Shown here: in pieces, positions 7,631 to 16,190 of the stretch
Numbering within the stretch: position 1 is the stretch's first letter
Layout of the letters: each line of letters opens with the position of its first letter
NCBI GenBank assembly: GCA_035575135.1
Contig: DATLYE010000023.1
Span: 134,778-198,777 of the forward strand
Direction: 5' to 3'
DNA: 64,000 nucleotides
Source of the DNA: JANWXD01 sp035575135
Lineage (GTDB): Bacteria > Acidobacteriota > Terriglobia > Bryobacterales > Bryobacteraceae
The notes under the pieces: generated by a model
The model's database searches: none
What the model saw: the letters and a program-made list of their open reading frames with translations, nothing else
Told to the model about the DNA's origin: nothing
Made by a program: the position numbers and the translations under genes

Positions 7631-9964
7631 CTAGCCGGCCGGCTCGGTTCGCAACAGCTCCGCCAGGATGCGGGCGGCCGCCTGTTTTCCCCCTTCGCCG
7701 GTCTCGCCGGACGGACCGACGCAGCTCGGGCAGCCCGCTTCACACGGACAAGCGCGGATCAGTTCCGCAGCCCCCTCCACCAGCTTTGGCGCCATGCGGA
7801 AAAGCGGCGCGCTCAACCCCACACCGCCGGGATAGCCGTCGTAGAGGAACAGATCCGGTTCGAAGGTCGCCCCCCGGGTGAGGTCCTCGGTGAAGGCGAG
7901 GCCCAAATCGTGCGGGTCGCACATCACCAGCAGGGATGCCACGGCCCGGAGCGCGTGGCCGAGCCCCGTCAACCCGCTCTGTTTCTGGGCGGGGGACAGA
8001 TCCGGGAACCGGGCTAGAAAGCTTGCGGGGAAGTGAAGCCAGAACGCCGTGGTGTGCATCTCCTGCTCTGGCATGGACAGATTTCCGGCCCCCACGTTCT
8101 CCAGCGTGTAAAACTTGATCTTCTTGAAGCCGACGATCTGGCGATTGACGCGTACCTCGCCGTGGACCGCCCGTGCACCGGCGAGGGGCGCAGCTTCGAA
8201 CTCTTCCAGAATTCTGACCTGTGTGTAGTCTATGGCGTCCGTGAAGTAGTCGCACTCGACGCGGCGCACGTAGGCTTTGCGTCCCTCATAGTCGAATTTC
8301 TGCACCTCGTACTGGCGAGCCTCATGGAGATAGATCGCCTTCTCGTACAACGTGGTGAGCGCGGCCGGAAAGGAAACCTCCGCAATCACCTCCGGCTCGC
8401 CGGTGGTATCCACGACGACGAAATTGTCGCTCGTGACGGCGCGCAGGCTGATGGCGTCTGCGGGGTAGGTGTCCGAGACCCAGTGCCACAACCCGCCGGA
8501 GCAGTGCAGCAGGCCGGTTTCCTCCAGGAACCGGCACAGCTCGGTGACGTCGTGCGGCCCGAACCTCTCGCCTTCCCGCAAGGGCAGTTCAAAGGCGGCG
8601 CATTTGAGATGGTTGAGGAGGATTTCCAGGTTGTCCGGATTGATCGAGGCCTGCTCGGGGGAGCGCTCGAAAAAGTAGTCGGGGTGTTCCACCACGTACT
8701 GATCCACGGGAGAGCTGGAGGCCACCAACACGGCCACGGAAGTGCCCTGCCGGCGGCCGGCGCGTCCGGCCCGCTGCCAGGTGGAGGCAATCGTCCCCGG
8801 ATAGCCGGCCATGACAACGGCATCGAGACTCCCAATGTCCACGCCCAGCTCAAGGGCATTCGTGGCGACGACGGCGCGAATCTCGCCGTTGCGGAGCTTC
8901 CGTTCGATCTCGCGGCGTTCCCCTGGCAGGTAGCCGGCCCGATAGCCGCGGACTGCATCCGGAGGGAGCGCCATCCGCGCTGCGGCGTCCTTGAGATAAG
9001 TCAGCAGAACTTCTGTGGCCAGCCGGCTGTTGGCAAATACCAGAGTCTGGCGGTCGCGGCTCAGGAACTCCTGGGCGATACGGCGGGCTTCGTGGAGATA
9101 ACTGCGCCGGATGCCGAGCTCCCGATTGACGACAGGCGGGTTGTAGAAGACGAAATATTTCTCGCCCCGAGGTGCACCATTGCGATCCACGAGGCGGAAT
9201 GACTCCCCCGTCAGTGCTTCGGCCAGCTCGAGCGGGTTCGCAATCGTGGCGGAGCAGCAGATGAACTGCGGGCGCGAACCGTAAAATTCACAGATTCGCT
9301 TCAGGCGCCGCAGGACATTGGCGGCGTGGCTCCCATAGACCCCGCGGTAATAATGCAGCTCATCCATGACGAAGAAGCGGAGGTTCTCAAAAAGCTTGGC
9401 CCAGCGAGTGTGATGCGGCAGGATTCCGGCGTGCAGCATGTCCGGGTTGGTGAATACCACCCTGGCACGCTCGCGAATGGCACGCCGAGCATCCTGCGGC
9501 GTGTCGCCATCGTAGGTGAAGGCCCCGATGCCGCCACCCATGGCGTCCACCAGAGACCGGAATTCATGAAGCTGGTCCTCGGCCAGAGCCTTCGTGGGAA
9601 AAACGTACATAGCTCGTGCCTCCGGCTGCCGGAGAAGCAGGTCGAGCACGGGGAGGTTGTAACACAGCGTCTTGCCGCTGGCCGTGGGAGTGACGACGAC
9701 GACGTTGGAACCGCCTCGGGCCAGACGGAAAGCCTCGGCCTGGTGCACGTACAAAAATTCGATCCCGACGGACTCCAGTGCGCGCCGCAACGAAGAGTCA
9801 ACTTCGTCGGGCACCGGCGTGAACTCCCCCGGTGCAGGCGGCTGGCGGCGGATGGCCCGCACGGGCGAGTCAGGATCCGCCATCCATTGCTCAAATCGCG
9901 CGAGCGCGGCTCCCAGGCCGACCTCCGGAGCTTGGCCGGCGGAGAATGGTAAGGTCAGGTTCAT
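7631..9964 (-). CDS. MrfA/YprA-type superfamily 2 helicase with DUF1998 zinc cluster
   Basis: The 777-residue protein has an N-terminal Q-motif-like region, Walker A TPTASGKT at 92-99, a DEAD/DEAH-type box (DELH) near 198, a SATI motif III and a helicase C domain with an AGRAGR motif VI. The C-terminal DUF1998 region ends with four clustered cysteines at about 739, 741, 745 and 748 (CPCEAGCPSC). This is the architecture of Bacillus MrfA (YprA), a 3'-5' DNA helicase implicated in mitomycin-C damage repair. The usual exonuclease partner MrfB/YprB is not adjacent. The ATG start gives a normal N-terminus. Family assignment is firm; the repair role is by homology. Confidence 0.9.
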   Translation of the reverse strand: MNLTLPFSAGQAPEVGLGAALARFEQWMADPDSPVRAIRRQPPAPGEFTPVPDEVDSSLRRALESVGIEFLYVHQAEAFRLARGGSNVVVVTPTASGKTLCYNLPVLDLLLRQPEARAMYVFPTKALAEDQLHEFRSLVDAMGGGIGAFTYDGDTPQDARRAIRERARVVFTNPDMLHAGILPHHTRWAKLFENLRFFVMDELHYYRGVYGSHAANVLRRLKRICEFYGSRPQFICCSATIANPLELAEALTGESFRLVDRNGAPRGEKYFVFYNPPVVNRELGIRRSYLHEARRIAQEFLSRDRQTLVFANSRLATEVLLTYLKDAAARMALPPDAVRGYRAGYLPGERREIERKLRNGEIRAVVATNALELGVDIGSLDAVVMAGYPGTIASTWQRAGRAGRRQGTSVAVLVASSSPVDQYVVEHPDYFFERSPEQASINPDNLEILLNHLKCAAFELPLREGERFGPHDVTELCRFLEETGLLHCSGGLWHWVSDTYPADAISLRAVTSDNFVVVDTTGEPEVIAEVSFPAALTTLYEKAIYLHEARQYEVQKFDYEGRKAYVRRVECDYFTDAIDYTQVRILEEFEAAPLAGARAVHGEVRVNRQIVGFKKIKFYTLENVGAGNLSMPEQEMHTTAFWLHFPASFLARFPDLSPAQKQSGLTGLGHALRAVASLLVMCDPHDLGLAFTEDLTRGATFEPDLFLYDGYPGGVGLSAPLFRMAPKLVEGAAELIRACPCEAGCPSCVGPSGETGEGGKQAAARILAELLRTEPAG

Positions 9965-10061
9965 CGCATCTTCGCCTTTTCTTTGATTAGTAGATCACAC
10001 TGCGAAGCAGGTGAACAAGAGGCGAAGGCGCGGAAGGGCGAGATTCCGAGGAAGCCTGCTG

Positions 10062-10382
10062 CTAGCGATGAAACTCGTACCGTTCCAGCGTTGCCGCAAC
10101 CAGGGACAGCAGTTCCCCATTCTCGGAGATGGTCTTTTCCAGACGGACCACCTTGCCCAAGCAATGGAGATTGACGTTGGTGCCCTCCGGGGACTCCGTG
10201 GGGAACCGGATCACATATTCGATCGGCTGGCCCACTTCGACCTCGAGTTTCGTGGCGAACAGGACGCCGCCTGCACTGAGGTTACGGGTCTGGCCCGCAG
10301 CAGCCACGGGCTCGAAATTTTTCCGGACAACTTCGAGGGGAAGCCTGAGGTCAAAGCGTTTGTAGCGTCGCTGCTCAATCAC
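10062..10382 (-). CDS. PilZ domain protein
   Basis: This is a small single-domain protein. The c-di-GMP-binding signature is present: an RRYKRFDLRL segment (RxxxR) at the N-terminus and NLSAGGVLF (N/DxSxxG) about 30 residues later, followed by the beta-barrel strands of PilZ. Such proteins bind cyclic di-GMP and act on partners that are not predictable from sequence. I chose the GTG at 10382, which puts the RxxxR motif at the N-terminus as is usual. A TTG at 10430 would add 16 residues that do not look conserved. It lies downstream of the intergenic stretch that also holds the divergent PGPGW gene start. Confidence 0.85.
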   Translation of the reverse strand: MIEQRRYKRFDLRLPLEVVRKNFEPVAAAGQTRNLSAGGVLFATKLEVEVGQPIEYVIRFPTESPEGTNVNLHCLGKVVRLEKTISENGELLSLVAATLERYEFHR

Positions 10383-10569
10383 GTGGCTACACCACTCTAG
10401 TGCCAATCCGAGTGCGGGGTCAAGGCTCAACCGCGCTCAAGGACTGCTAGGAGTAATAGTACGACTGCCGCCTTGGTTACAATGTGATTGTGCCCGAGGT
10501 CATCCCTGTTTCTGTGCTGCGGTCGCTCCGGCCGTTGTTGCAGCCACGTATCGTGAAAGGCCCTTGCAA

Positions 10570-10794
10570 GTGCTACAATTGGTGAGCGTCCCGGGTGTGA
10601 GAAGACTCATCCGCTTGACCGTGGGCTTCGCCCTTCTTGTGATTGGGTTCATTCTGAGTTTGCCGCTGGTTCCAGGTCCGGGCATCGCGCTGATGATTCT
10701 GGGCCTCGTCATCCTCAGCGAACACGTTCCCTGGGCCCGGCGGTTGCTGGACTGGGCCAAGCGGAAGGTCAAGGGAGCCCGCGGGGAGGCCTGA
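10570..10794 (+). CDS. PGPGW-type small transmembrane protein
   Basis: This roughly 74-residue membrane protein has two hydrophobic helices flanking a conserved PLVPGPG turn, followed by an amphipathic segment with WARRLLDWAKRK. This matches the PGPGW family of putative transmembrane proteins, whose function is unknown. The start is uncertain. GTG 10570 is preceded by AAAGG nine bases upstream, and alternatives lie at 10582 and 10597. The 187 bases before it contain no other gene. It ends two bases before the stop of the convergent LolA-like gene. Confidence 0.7.
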   Translation: MLQLVSVPGVRRLIRLTVGFALLVIGFILSLPLVPGPGIALMILGLVILSEHVPWARRLLDWAKRKVKGARGEA

Positions 10795-10796
10795 GC

Positions 10797-11621
10797 TCAC
10801 CGGGGCGCCAATGCCACAGCGGTATCAGAGGACGTAGCGGGGCGGTAACCCCAGAAGCGGGTTTCCTCTTCCATTCGAATCAGCTTGACGAGGCCGATCC
10901 GTGCCGACACGCGAAGCCACATCCAGCGAGGCAACCAGACGCCGTTGCCGATCATCGTCTGCTCCATGCGCACGCGAGCACCCTCATGAATGCGCAAAAG
11001 GATCCAGCCGAACGTCACCGTGTCGGTGAGTTCCGCTTCCAGACGAACCCAGTTGTAGTCCTGCTGGCTGATCCAGAGCCGTCCTTTCAGCGCCGGAAAC
11101 AGCCGTGCGAAACGGTCGCGGGGGCGGTAGTCCGGCCGCGGTTGCGCCCCAATGACCCACACGCGATTGCCGGCGATCGTCTCCTCGCCTTCCAGATGGA
11201 ACAGAAACGCGTCGGGGATCTCACGGACGGCCTTCTGGTAGCGCCTGCGCCTGCGTTCGAATTCCTCAAGCCGGCGCCGGCGTTCTTCGGGTGTCTCTTT
11301 GCGGCGTGCCTCGATGCATTTTCGCAGCCCTTCCAGCTGCTCGCGCTCTTCCTGGGGTGGCAGCGGTTTGCCGTCCCGTTCGATCAAGCGCCGGCAGGGC
11401 GTGCCGTCCGCCATGACCACTTCGTGGGTCTTCAGGCTGACGTTTTTTAACCGCCCCTCGCCGTCGAATTCGCGGGTCAGGATCTGCTCGATGAAGTTGT
11501 ACCGCGAGGCGTAGTCCGCGCGGTCGAACGCCTCTACGGAGCGGCGCACGATCTCCCGCGGGTCCGGGTCCGCTCCCGCGGCAAGACAGCAAAAACTCGC
11601 GAGCGCTGCCAGGCGCATCAT
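10797..11621 (-). CDS. Secreted LolA-like outer-membrane-associated protein
   Basis: The protein has 274 residues with an N-terminal signal peptide ending around residue 16. It then carries an extremely Arg/Glu-rich helical stretch (about 100-135) and a beta-rich C-terminal half with repeated short strands (GRLWISQQDYNWVRLEAEL and similar). The strand pattern resembles the LolA/LppX fold of periplasmic lipoprotein carriers, but I cannot identify a specific family, so the function is unassigned. It is divergent from uvrA, with a perfect inverted repeat directly in front of its start codon. Confidence 0.6.
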   Translation of the reverse strand: MMRLAALASFCCLAAGADPDPREIVRRSVEAFDRADYASRYNFIEQILTREFDGEGRLKNVSLKTHEVVMADGTPCRRLIERDGKPLPPQEEREQLEGLRKCIEARRKETPEERRRRLEEFERRRRRYQKAVREIPDAFLFHLEGEETIAGNRVWVIGAQPRPDYRPRDRFARLFPALKGRLWISQQDYNWVRLEAELTDTVTFGWILLRIHEGARVRMEQTMIGNGVWLPRWMWLRVSARIGLVKLIRMEEETRFWGYRPATSSDTAVALAPR

Positions 11622-11624
11622 GAG

Positions 11625-11651
11625 CCCTTGTCTTCAATTGTCTGACAAGGG
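11625..11651. promoter_or_regulatory. Perfect 8-bp inverted repeat in the divergent LolA-like/uvrA intergenic region
   Basis: CCCTTGTC and GACAAGGG flank an 11-base spacer, three bases before the ATG of the LolA-like gene (read on the minus strand) and about 54 bases upstream of the uvrA ATG. It could be an operator for one or both genes or an mRNA hairpin near the ribosome site of the minus-strand gene. No known LexA consensus is recognised in it. Confidence 0.35.
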
Positions 11652-11704
11652 GGGTGGAGGCCGGGCATGCGAAAATAGATACTCAGACCTCCCCGGGAAG
11701 CGGC

Positions 11705-14467
11705 ATGCTCGATCGCATTAGCGTGCGTGGAGCGCGCGAGCACAATCTGAAGAACATTGATGTAGACATTCCGCGCAACACCTTGACGGTGGTGACGGGT
11801 CTGAGCGGGTCCGGAAAGTCTTCGCTGGCCTTTGACACCATCTACGCGGAGGGCCAGCGGCGCTACGTGGAAACCCTTTCGCCCTACGCCCGGCAGTTTC
11901 TGGATCAAATGGAGCGGCCGGAAGTGGATTCGATTGACGGTCTGAGTCCGGCCATCTCGATTGAGCAGAAGACCACGGGCCGGAGCCCCCGTTCGACGGT
12001 TGGGACCATCACCGAGATTTACGACTACCTGCGCGTGCTGTACGCCTCCATCGGGATACCGCATTGCCCGCAGTGCGGCACAGAGATCTCGCGGCAGACC
12101 ACCGAGCAGATCCTCCGGCAGATTCTGGAGCGGGATATGGACCGGAGGGTCATGATTCTGGCGCCCGTCGTCCGCGGCCGGAAGGGGGAGTACCGCAAAG
12201 ATCTGGAGAAACTCGCCCGTCAGGGTTTTCTGAGGGCACGCATTGACGGGGAATTGCGCTCGCTTGAGGAAGACATCCGGCTGGACCGACGCCGGAACCA
12301 CACCATCGAAGTGGTCGTGGACCGGGTGCTGGTCAAACCGGGCGTGGAAAAACGGCTGGAGGCCTCCATCGAGACGGCCGCCAAGCTTGCCGACGGGCTG
12401 GTCGTGGTGGCGCCCGTGGAAGGTCAGGAGCGGCTGGTCTCGCAGAAGCTGGCCTGCCCGCAGTGCGGTACCAGCGTGCCGCAACTTGAGCCGAGATCGT
12501 TCTCCTTCAACAGCCCCTATGGAGCTTGTGAAACCTGCGACGGTCTGGGTTCGCGCTGGACATTCGACCCGGCCAAGGTGATCGCCGATCCGGCGCGGCC
12601 TCTGCTCGAGGGCGGGCTGGGCCCCGGGGCCGGCTCGGAGTACGTGGCCTACCGCCTGAAGGAGGCAGCGCGGCTGCTCGGTCTGGACCTGTCCGAGCCG
12701 TTCGAGCAGCTTCCCAAGAAAGCCCAGCGCCAGCTCCTCTTCGGCGCCGGCGAGTTTCCGGGGATTCTCAAGATCCTGGAGGAAATCTTCGAGGAGGCGC
12801 CCGAGAGCTACCGGGAATGGCTGCTGGATTACATGTCGCCCGTGCCCTGTCCGGATTGCCACGGCCGGCGGCTGCGGCCCAGCAGTCTGGCCGTGCGCGT
12901 GAAGGGACTCTCCATCGCGGAGTTTACGGCCCTTCCGGTCGCGCGCGCGCTCGAAGTCCTCAACAGATGGGAGCTCACGGAGCGGGAACGTCAGATTGCG
13001 GGCCGGATCGTGGATGAGATCCGGGAGCGGCTGGAGTTTCTCAAGGCGGTGGGTCTTGACTACCTGAGCCTGGACCGCTCCGCCACAACGCTTTCCGGCG
13101 GCGAGGCGCAGCGCATCCGCCTGGCCACGCAGATCGGGACGCGGCTGCGGGGCGTGCTCTATGTGCTGGATGAGCCGTCCATCGGGTTGCACCCTCGCGA
13201 CAACAACCGTCTGCTCGATACTCTGGAGCAGTTGCGCGACCTGGGCAACACGGTTCTCGTCGTCGAACACGATGCCGAAACCATCCGGCGCGCTGACTAC
13301 GTGGTGGATCTGGGGCCAGGCGCGGGGCGATTAGGCGGGGCCTTGGTGGCATGTGGCACGCCGGCCGAGGTCGCGGCCAATCCGAATTCGCTGACGGGCC
13401 GCTATCTTTCCGGCGCGCTCCGCATCGAGCCGCCTCCGGTGCGGCGCCGCGGCAACGGCAAGAAGCTCGTAGTGCACGGGGCGCGCCAGCATAATCTCAA
13501 AAACATTGACGTCGAGTTCCCACTGGGATTGTTTATCGTGGTCACCGGGGTTTCCGGCAGCGGCAAGTCGACACTGGTCAATGACATCCTCTACCGGGCC
13601 CTGGCGCGGCACCTCTATAACGCCCGGGAGGAACCGGGCGAGCATGACCGGGTCACCGGCCTGGAGCACATTGACAAAGCCATCCGCATTGACCAGTCCC
13701 CGATCGGGCGCACGCCCCGCTCAAACCCGGCCACCTACACCGGAGTCTTCACCCCCATCCGAGATCTGTACGCCATGCTGCCGGAATCGCGGGAGCGCGG
13801 CTACAAGCCCGGCCGTTTCAGCTTCAACGTCAGGGGCGGGCGCTGCGAAGCCTGCCAGGGCGACGGGCTCAAGCGCATCGAGATGAACTTTCTGCCCGAT
13901 GTCTACGTCACGTGCGACGTCTGCCGCGGCCGGCGATATAACCAGGAGACGCTGCAAGTAAAATACAAGGGCTATTCGATCGCCGATCTGCTCGAGGCCA
14001 CCGTGGAGGAGGCTCTTGGTGTTCTGGAGAACATTCCGGCCATCCGGACCAAGCTCGAGACGCTTCGCGACGTGGGACTGGGATACATCCATCTGGGTCA
14101 GCCGGCCACGACGCTTTCCGGCGGCGAAGCCCAGCGCATCAAGCTGGCGCGGGAACTCAGCCGGCGCCAGACCGGTCGCACCTTCTACGTGCTGGACGAA
14201 CCCACGACGGGGCTGCATTTCGACGACGTCAAGAAGCTGCTCGACGTGCTGCACCGCCTGGTGGACTACGGCAATACCGTGGTGGTCATCGAACACAACC
14301 TGGATGTGGTGAAAACGGCAGACTGGATTATTGATTTGGGCCCGGAGGGCGGCGACAAGGGCGGCTACGTGGTAGCGGCGGGGCCGCCGGAACAGATCCT
14401 GCGGAGCCGGAAGAGTTACACGGCGCAGGCACTGGCCAAAGTGCTGGGCAACGGGAGGCGCCCGTGA
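11705..14467 (+). CDS. uvrA: Excinuclease ABC subunit A
   Basis: UvrA is the damage-recognition ATPase of nucleotide excision repair. The 920-residue protein carries two ABC modules: Walker A TGLSGSGKSS at about 31-40 and TGVSGSGKST near 613-622. Each has a TTLSGGEAQRI signature and a Walker B segment (YVLDEPSIGLHPRD, YVLDEPTTGLHFDD). The zinc-binding cysteine pairs CPQCGT, CPDCHG and CEACQG/CDVCRG are intact. The ATG at 11705 gives the standard N-terminus (MLDRISVRGAREHNLKNID); a GTG 51 bases upstream would add unconserved residues. Its stop overlaps the next gene start by four bases, so repair capacity and the downstream genes are likely cotranscribed. Confidence 0.97.
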   Translation: MLDRISVRGAREHNLKNIDVDIPRNTLTVVTGLSGSGKSSLAFDTIYAEGQRRYVETLSPYARQFLDQMERPEVDSIDGLSPAISIEQKTTGRSPRSTVGTITEIYDYLRVLYASIGIPHCPQCGTEISRQTTEQILRQILERDMDRRVMILAPVVRGRKGEYRKDLEKLARQGFLRARIDGELRSLEEDIRLDRRRNHTIEVVVDRVLVKPGVEKRLEASIETAAKLADGLVVVAPVEGQERLVSQKLACPQCGTSVPQLEPRSFSFNSPYGACETCDGLGSRWTFDPAKVIADPARPLLEGGLGPGAGSEYVAYRLKEAARLLGLDLSEPFEQLPKKAQRQLLFGAGEFPGILKILEEIFEEAPESYREWLLDYMSPVPCPDCHGRRLRPSSLAVRVKGLSIAEFTALPVARALEVLNRWELTERERQIAGRIVDEIRERLEFLKAVGLDYLSLDRSATTLSGGEAQRIRLATQIGTRLRGVLYVLDEPSIGLHPRDNNRLLDTLEQLRDLGNTVLVVEHDAETIRRADYVVDLGPGAGRLGGALVACGTPAEVAANPNSLTGRYLSGALRIEPPPVRRRGNGKKLVVHGARQHNLKNIDVEFPLGLFIVVTGVSGSGKSTLVNDILYRALARHLYNAREEPGEHDRVTGLEHIDKAIRIDQSPIGRTPRSNPATYTGVFTPIRDLYAMLPESRERGYKPGRFSFNVRGGRCEACQGDGLKRIEMNFLPDVYVTCDVCRGRRYNQETLQVKYKGYSIADLLEATVEEALGVLENIPAIRTKLETLRDVGLGYIHLGQPATTLSGGEAQRIKLARELSRRQTGRTFYVLDEPTTGLHFDDVKKLLDVLHRLVDYGNTVVVIEHNLDVVKTADWIIDLGPEGGDKGGYVVAAGPPEQILRSRKSYTAQALAKVLGNGRRP

Positions 14468-15423
14468 GCCGCTACCGGCAGGCGCCGATGGACTTCGGCG
14501 GGCTGAGGACCATCGGACTGCGCGAGCGCGGCGGCAAGGTCCGGGTAAGCGATTTCGCGTCCCCGTACCACAAAGGCTCCGGAGTGAGCGGCCTCGTGAA
14601 GTCGTTGCCGCACATTCTCGCCGCCGAGTCGTTCCGCGAGGTGTTAGGCGCCCTGTCGGAGGCGCGCCGTCTGGGCAAACCGGTGCTGTGGGGTCTCGGA
14701 GGCCACGTCATCAAATGCGGCTTAGCCCCGGTGCTGATCGAACTGATGGGGCGTGGCTACGCCACCGGCTTTGCCCTGAACGGTGCGGCGGCGATCCACG
14801 ATTTTGAAATTGCTCTGGCAGGTGCGACGAGCGAAGACGTGGAGGCGGTGCTGCCCGACGGCCGATTCGGCACCGCGGAAGAGACCGGACGGGAGATGAA
14901 CGCGGCCATCGCCGAAGGAGACCGGCGCGGTTGCGGGATCGGAGAAGCCCTGGGGGAGCGGTTGGAACAGATCGCCGGCGCAGCCTTCGGCTCCAAAAGC
15001 TTGTTGCTTCAGGCCTGGCGCGCCAGGGTGCCGGTAACGGTCCACGTCGCCGTGGGAACCGACACGCCGCACACACATCCGGCCGCGGATGGAGCGGCGA
15101 TCGGTTCGGCCAGTCACCGGGACTTCCGTCTCTTTTGCACTCTGGTGAGCGAACTCGACGGCGGGGGCGTCTTCCTGAATGTAGGTTCCGCTGTGATTCT
15201 GCCGGAAGTGTTCTTGAAGGCCGTGTCGGTCGTTCGAAACCTCGGGCGGCGCCTGGAGAACTTCACGACGGTCAACCTGGATTTCCTCCAGCACTACCGC
15301 CCGCGCGTGAACGTTGTGGAAAGACCGCACGCGCGAGCGGGCGGCAAGGGGATCGCCCTGACGGGGCATCACGAGCTGATGCTGCCGCTGCTGGCCGCGG
15401 CGTTGATCGAAGGCGAACCATGA
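14464..15423 (+). CDS. Deoxyhypusine-synthase-like protein of unknown function
   Basis: This 319-residue soluble protein contains a central VLWGLGGHVIKCGLAP segment, then an NGAAAIHDFE motif and a TSEDVEAVL stretch. These resemble the NAD-binding core of deoxyhypusine and homospermidine synthase proteins (G-x-I/V-IK...THD). It lacks the WGKIR-type motif that carries the catalytic lysine of true deoxyhypusine synthase, and bacteria have no eIF5A to modify, so the substrate is unknown. A later GTDTPHTHP motif contains two histidines. It is coupled to uvrA (GTGA overlap) and to the CPBP protease (ATGA overlap). The family call is moderate; the function is open. Confidence 0.6.
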   Translation: MSRYRQAPMDFGGLRTIGLRERGGKVRVSDFASPYHKGSGVSGLVKSLPHILAAESFREVLGALSEARRLGKPVLWGLGGHVIKCGLAPVLIELMGRGYATGFALNGAAAIHDFEIALAGATSEDVEAVLPDGRFGTAEETGREMNAAIAEGDRRGCGIGEALGERLEQIAGAAFGSKSLLLQAWRARVPVTVHVAVGTDTPHTHPAADGAAIGSASHRDFRLFCTLVSELDGGGVFLNVGSAVILPEVFLKAVSVVRNLGRRLENFTTVNLDFLQHYRPRVNVVERPHARAGGKGIALTGHHELMLPLLAAALIEGEP

Positions 15424-16190
15424 GCGAATTGTCGCCGGAGGGCCCTGCGCAGATTGCGGCGGAAGGCGTCGAGCCGCGGGCCTTTCCTTTCTGGTCGTAC
15501 ACGGATCTTTGCCTTTTCGCGGCCGCGGCGGTGCCCTCCATCGCGGCCGGCGGACTGCTGGCCCACGCTCTCATCCTGCTCGTGCCCGCCTGGGCGGAAC
15601 GCAAGGCGCTGTTCTTGTTACCGGCGCAGTTCCTGGCCTATGGGTTCTGGTTTGTCTTTCTCTTTGTGCTGCTCAAGACCAAGTACGGAGCGCCGTTCTG
15701 GCGTTCGCTCGGCTGGTTGCGTCCCGGGCAGCCCTTCTGGTTTTGGCGCCAGGTCCGCGCGGGAATCCTGCTGGCGTGTGCGGTCGTGCTCGCGGGGGCC
15801 TTGCTCCGCACCCCGGATGTGGAAATGCCGATCAAACAACTCCTGTCGGACCGGACCTCGATTCTCGCCGTGGGTCTGGCGGCGGTGACCGTGGGTCCGC
15901 TGTGCGAGGAGCTCGCCTTCCGGGGGTTTCTGCTCCCTCTGCTGGTGCGTTCCCTCGGCGCGGTTCCGGGGATTCTGCTCTCTGCTTTGCCGTTTGCGAT
16001 CCTCCATGGGCCGCAGTACGCATGGTCCTGGCGGCATGTGCTTCTGATTCTCGGCGCAGGGAGCGCGTTCGGCTGGATCCGCCATCGCACGGGCTCGACA
16101 GTAGCTTCGACCGTCGCCCATGCCGTGTACAATCTGACGTTCATGCTTTTCTTCGTGCTTCAGGAAAGGAATCTTCCGGCGAAATGGTAG
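15420..16190 (+). CDS. CPBP/CAAX-type intramembrane metalloprotease
   Basis: The protein has 256 residues with about seven hydrophobic segments. It carries the CPBP (Abi) motif set: CEELAFRGFLLP (motif 1, EExxxR) near residue 160, a LHGPQYAWS histidine in motif 2 and a C-terminal HAVYN (motif 3). These are the glutamate and histidine residues thought to form the intramembrane protease site. Bacterial members process or protect membrane peptides and are often of unknown substrate. I chose the ATG at 15420, which overlaps the preceding stop (ATGA); the frame is open further upstream but that sequence lies inside the other gene. It overlaps mtnA by seven bases. Confidence 0.85.
   Translation: MSELSPEGPAQIAAEGVEPRAFPFWSYTDLCLFAAAAVPSIAAGGLLAHALILLVPAWAERKALFLLPAQFLAYGFWFVFLFVLLKTKYGAPFWRSLGWLRPGQPFWFWRQVRAGILLACAVVLAGALLRTPDVEMPIKQLLSDRTSILAVGLAAVTVGPLCEELAFRGFLLPLLVRSLGAVPGILLSALPFAILHGPQYAWSWRHVLLILGAGSAFGWIRHRTGSTVASTVAHAVYNLTFMLFFVLQERNLPAKW

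Noticed and set aside
10500..10772. Antisense 90-residue frame over the PGPGW gene
   Set aside because: The PGPGW protein on the plus strand is better supported; the antisense frame is a shadow.
11618..13270. Long open frame opposite uvrA
   Set aside because: It is antisense to the strongly conserved UvrA and its translation lacks domain features.
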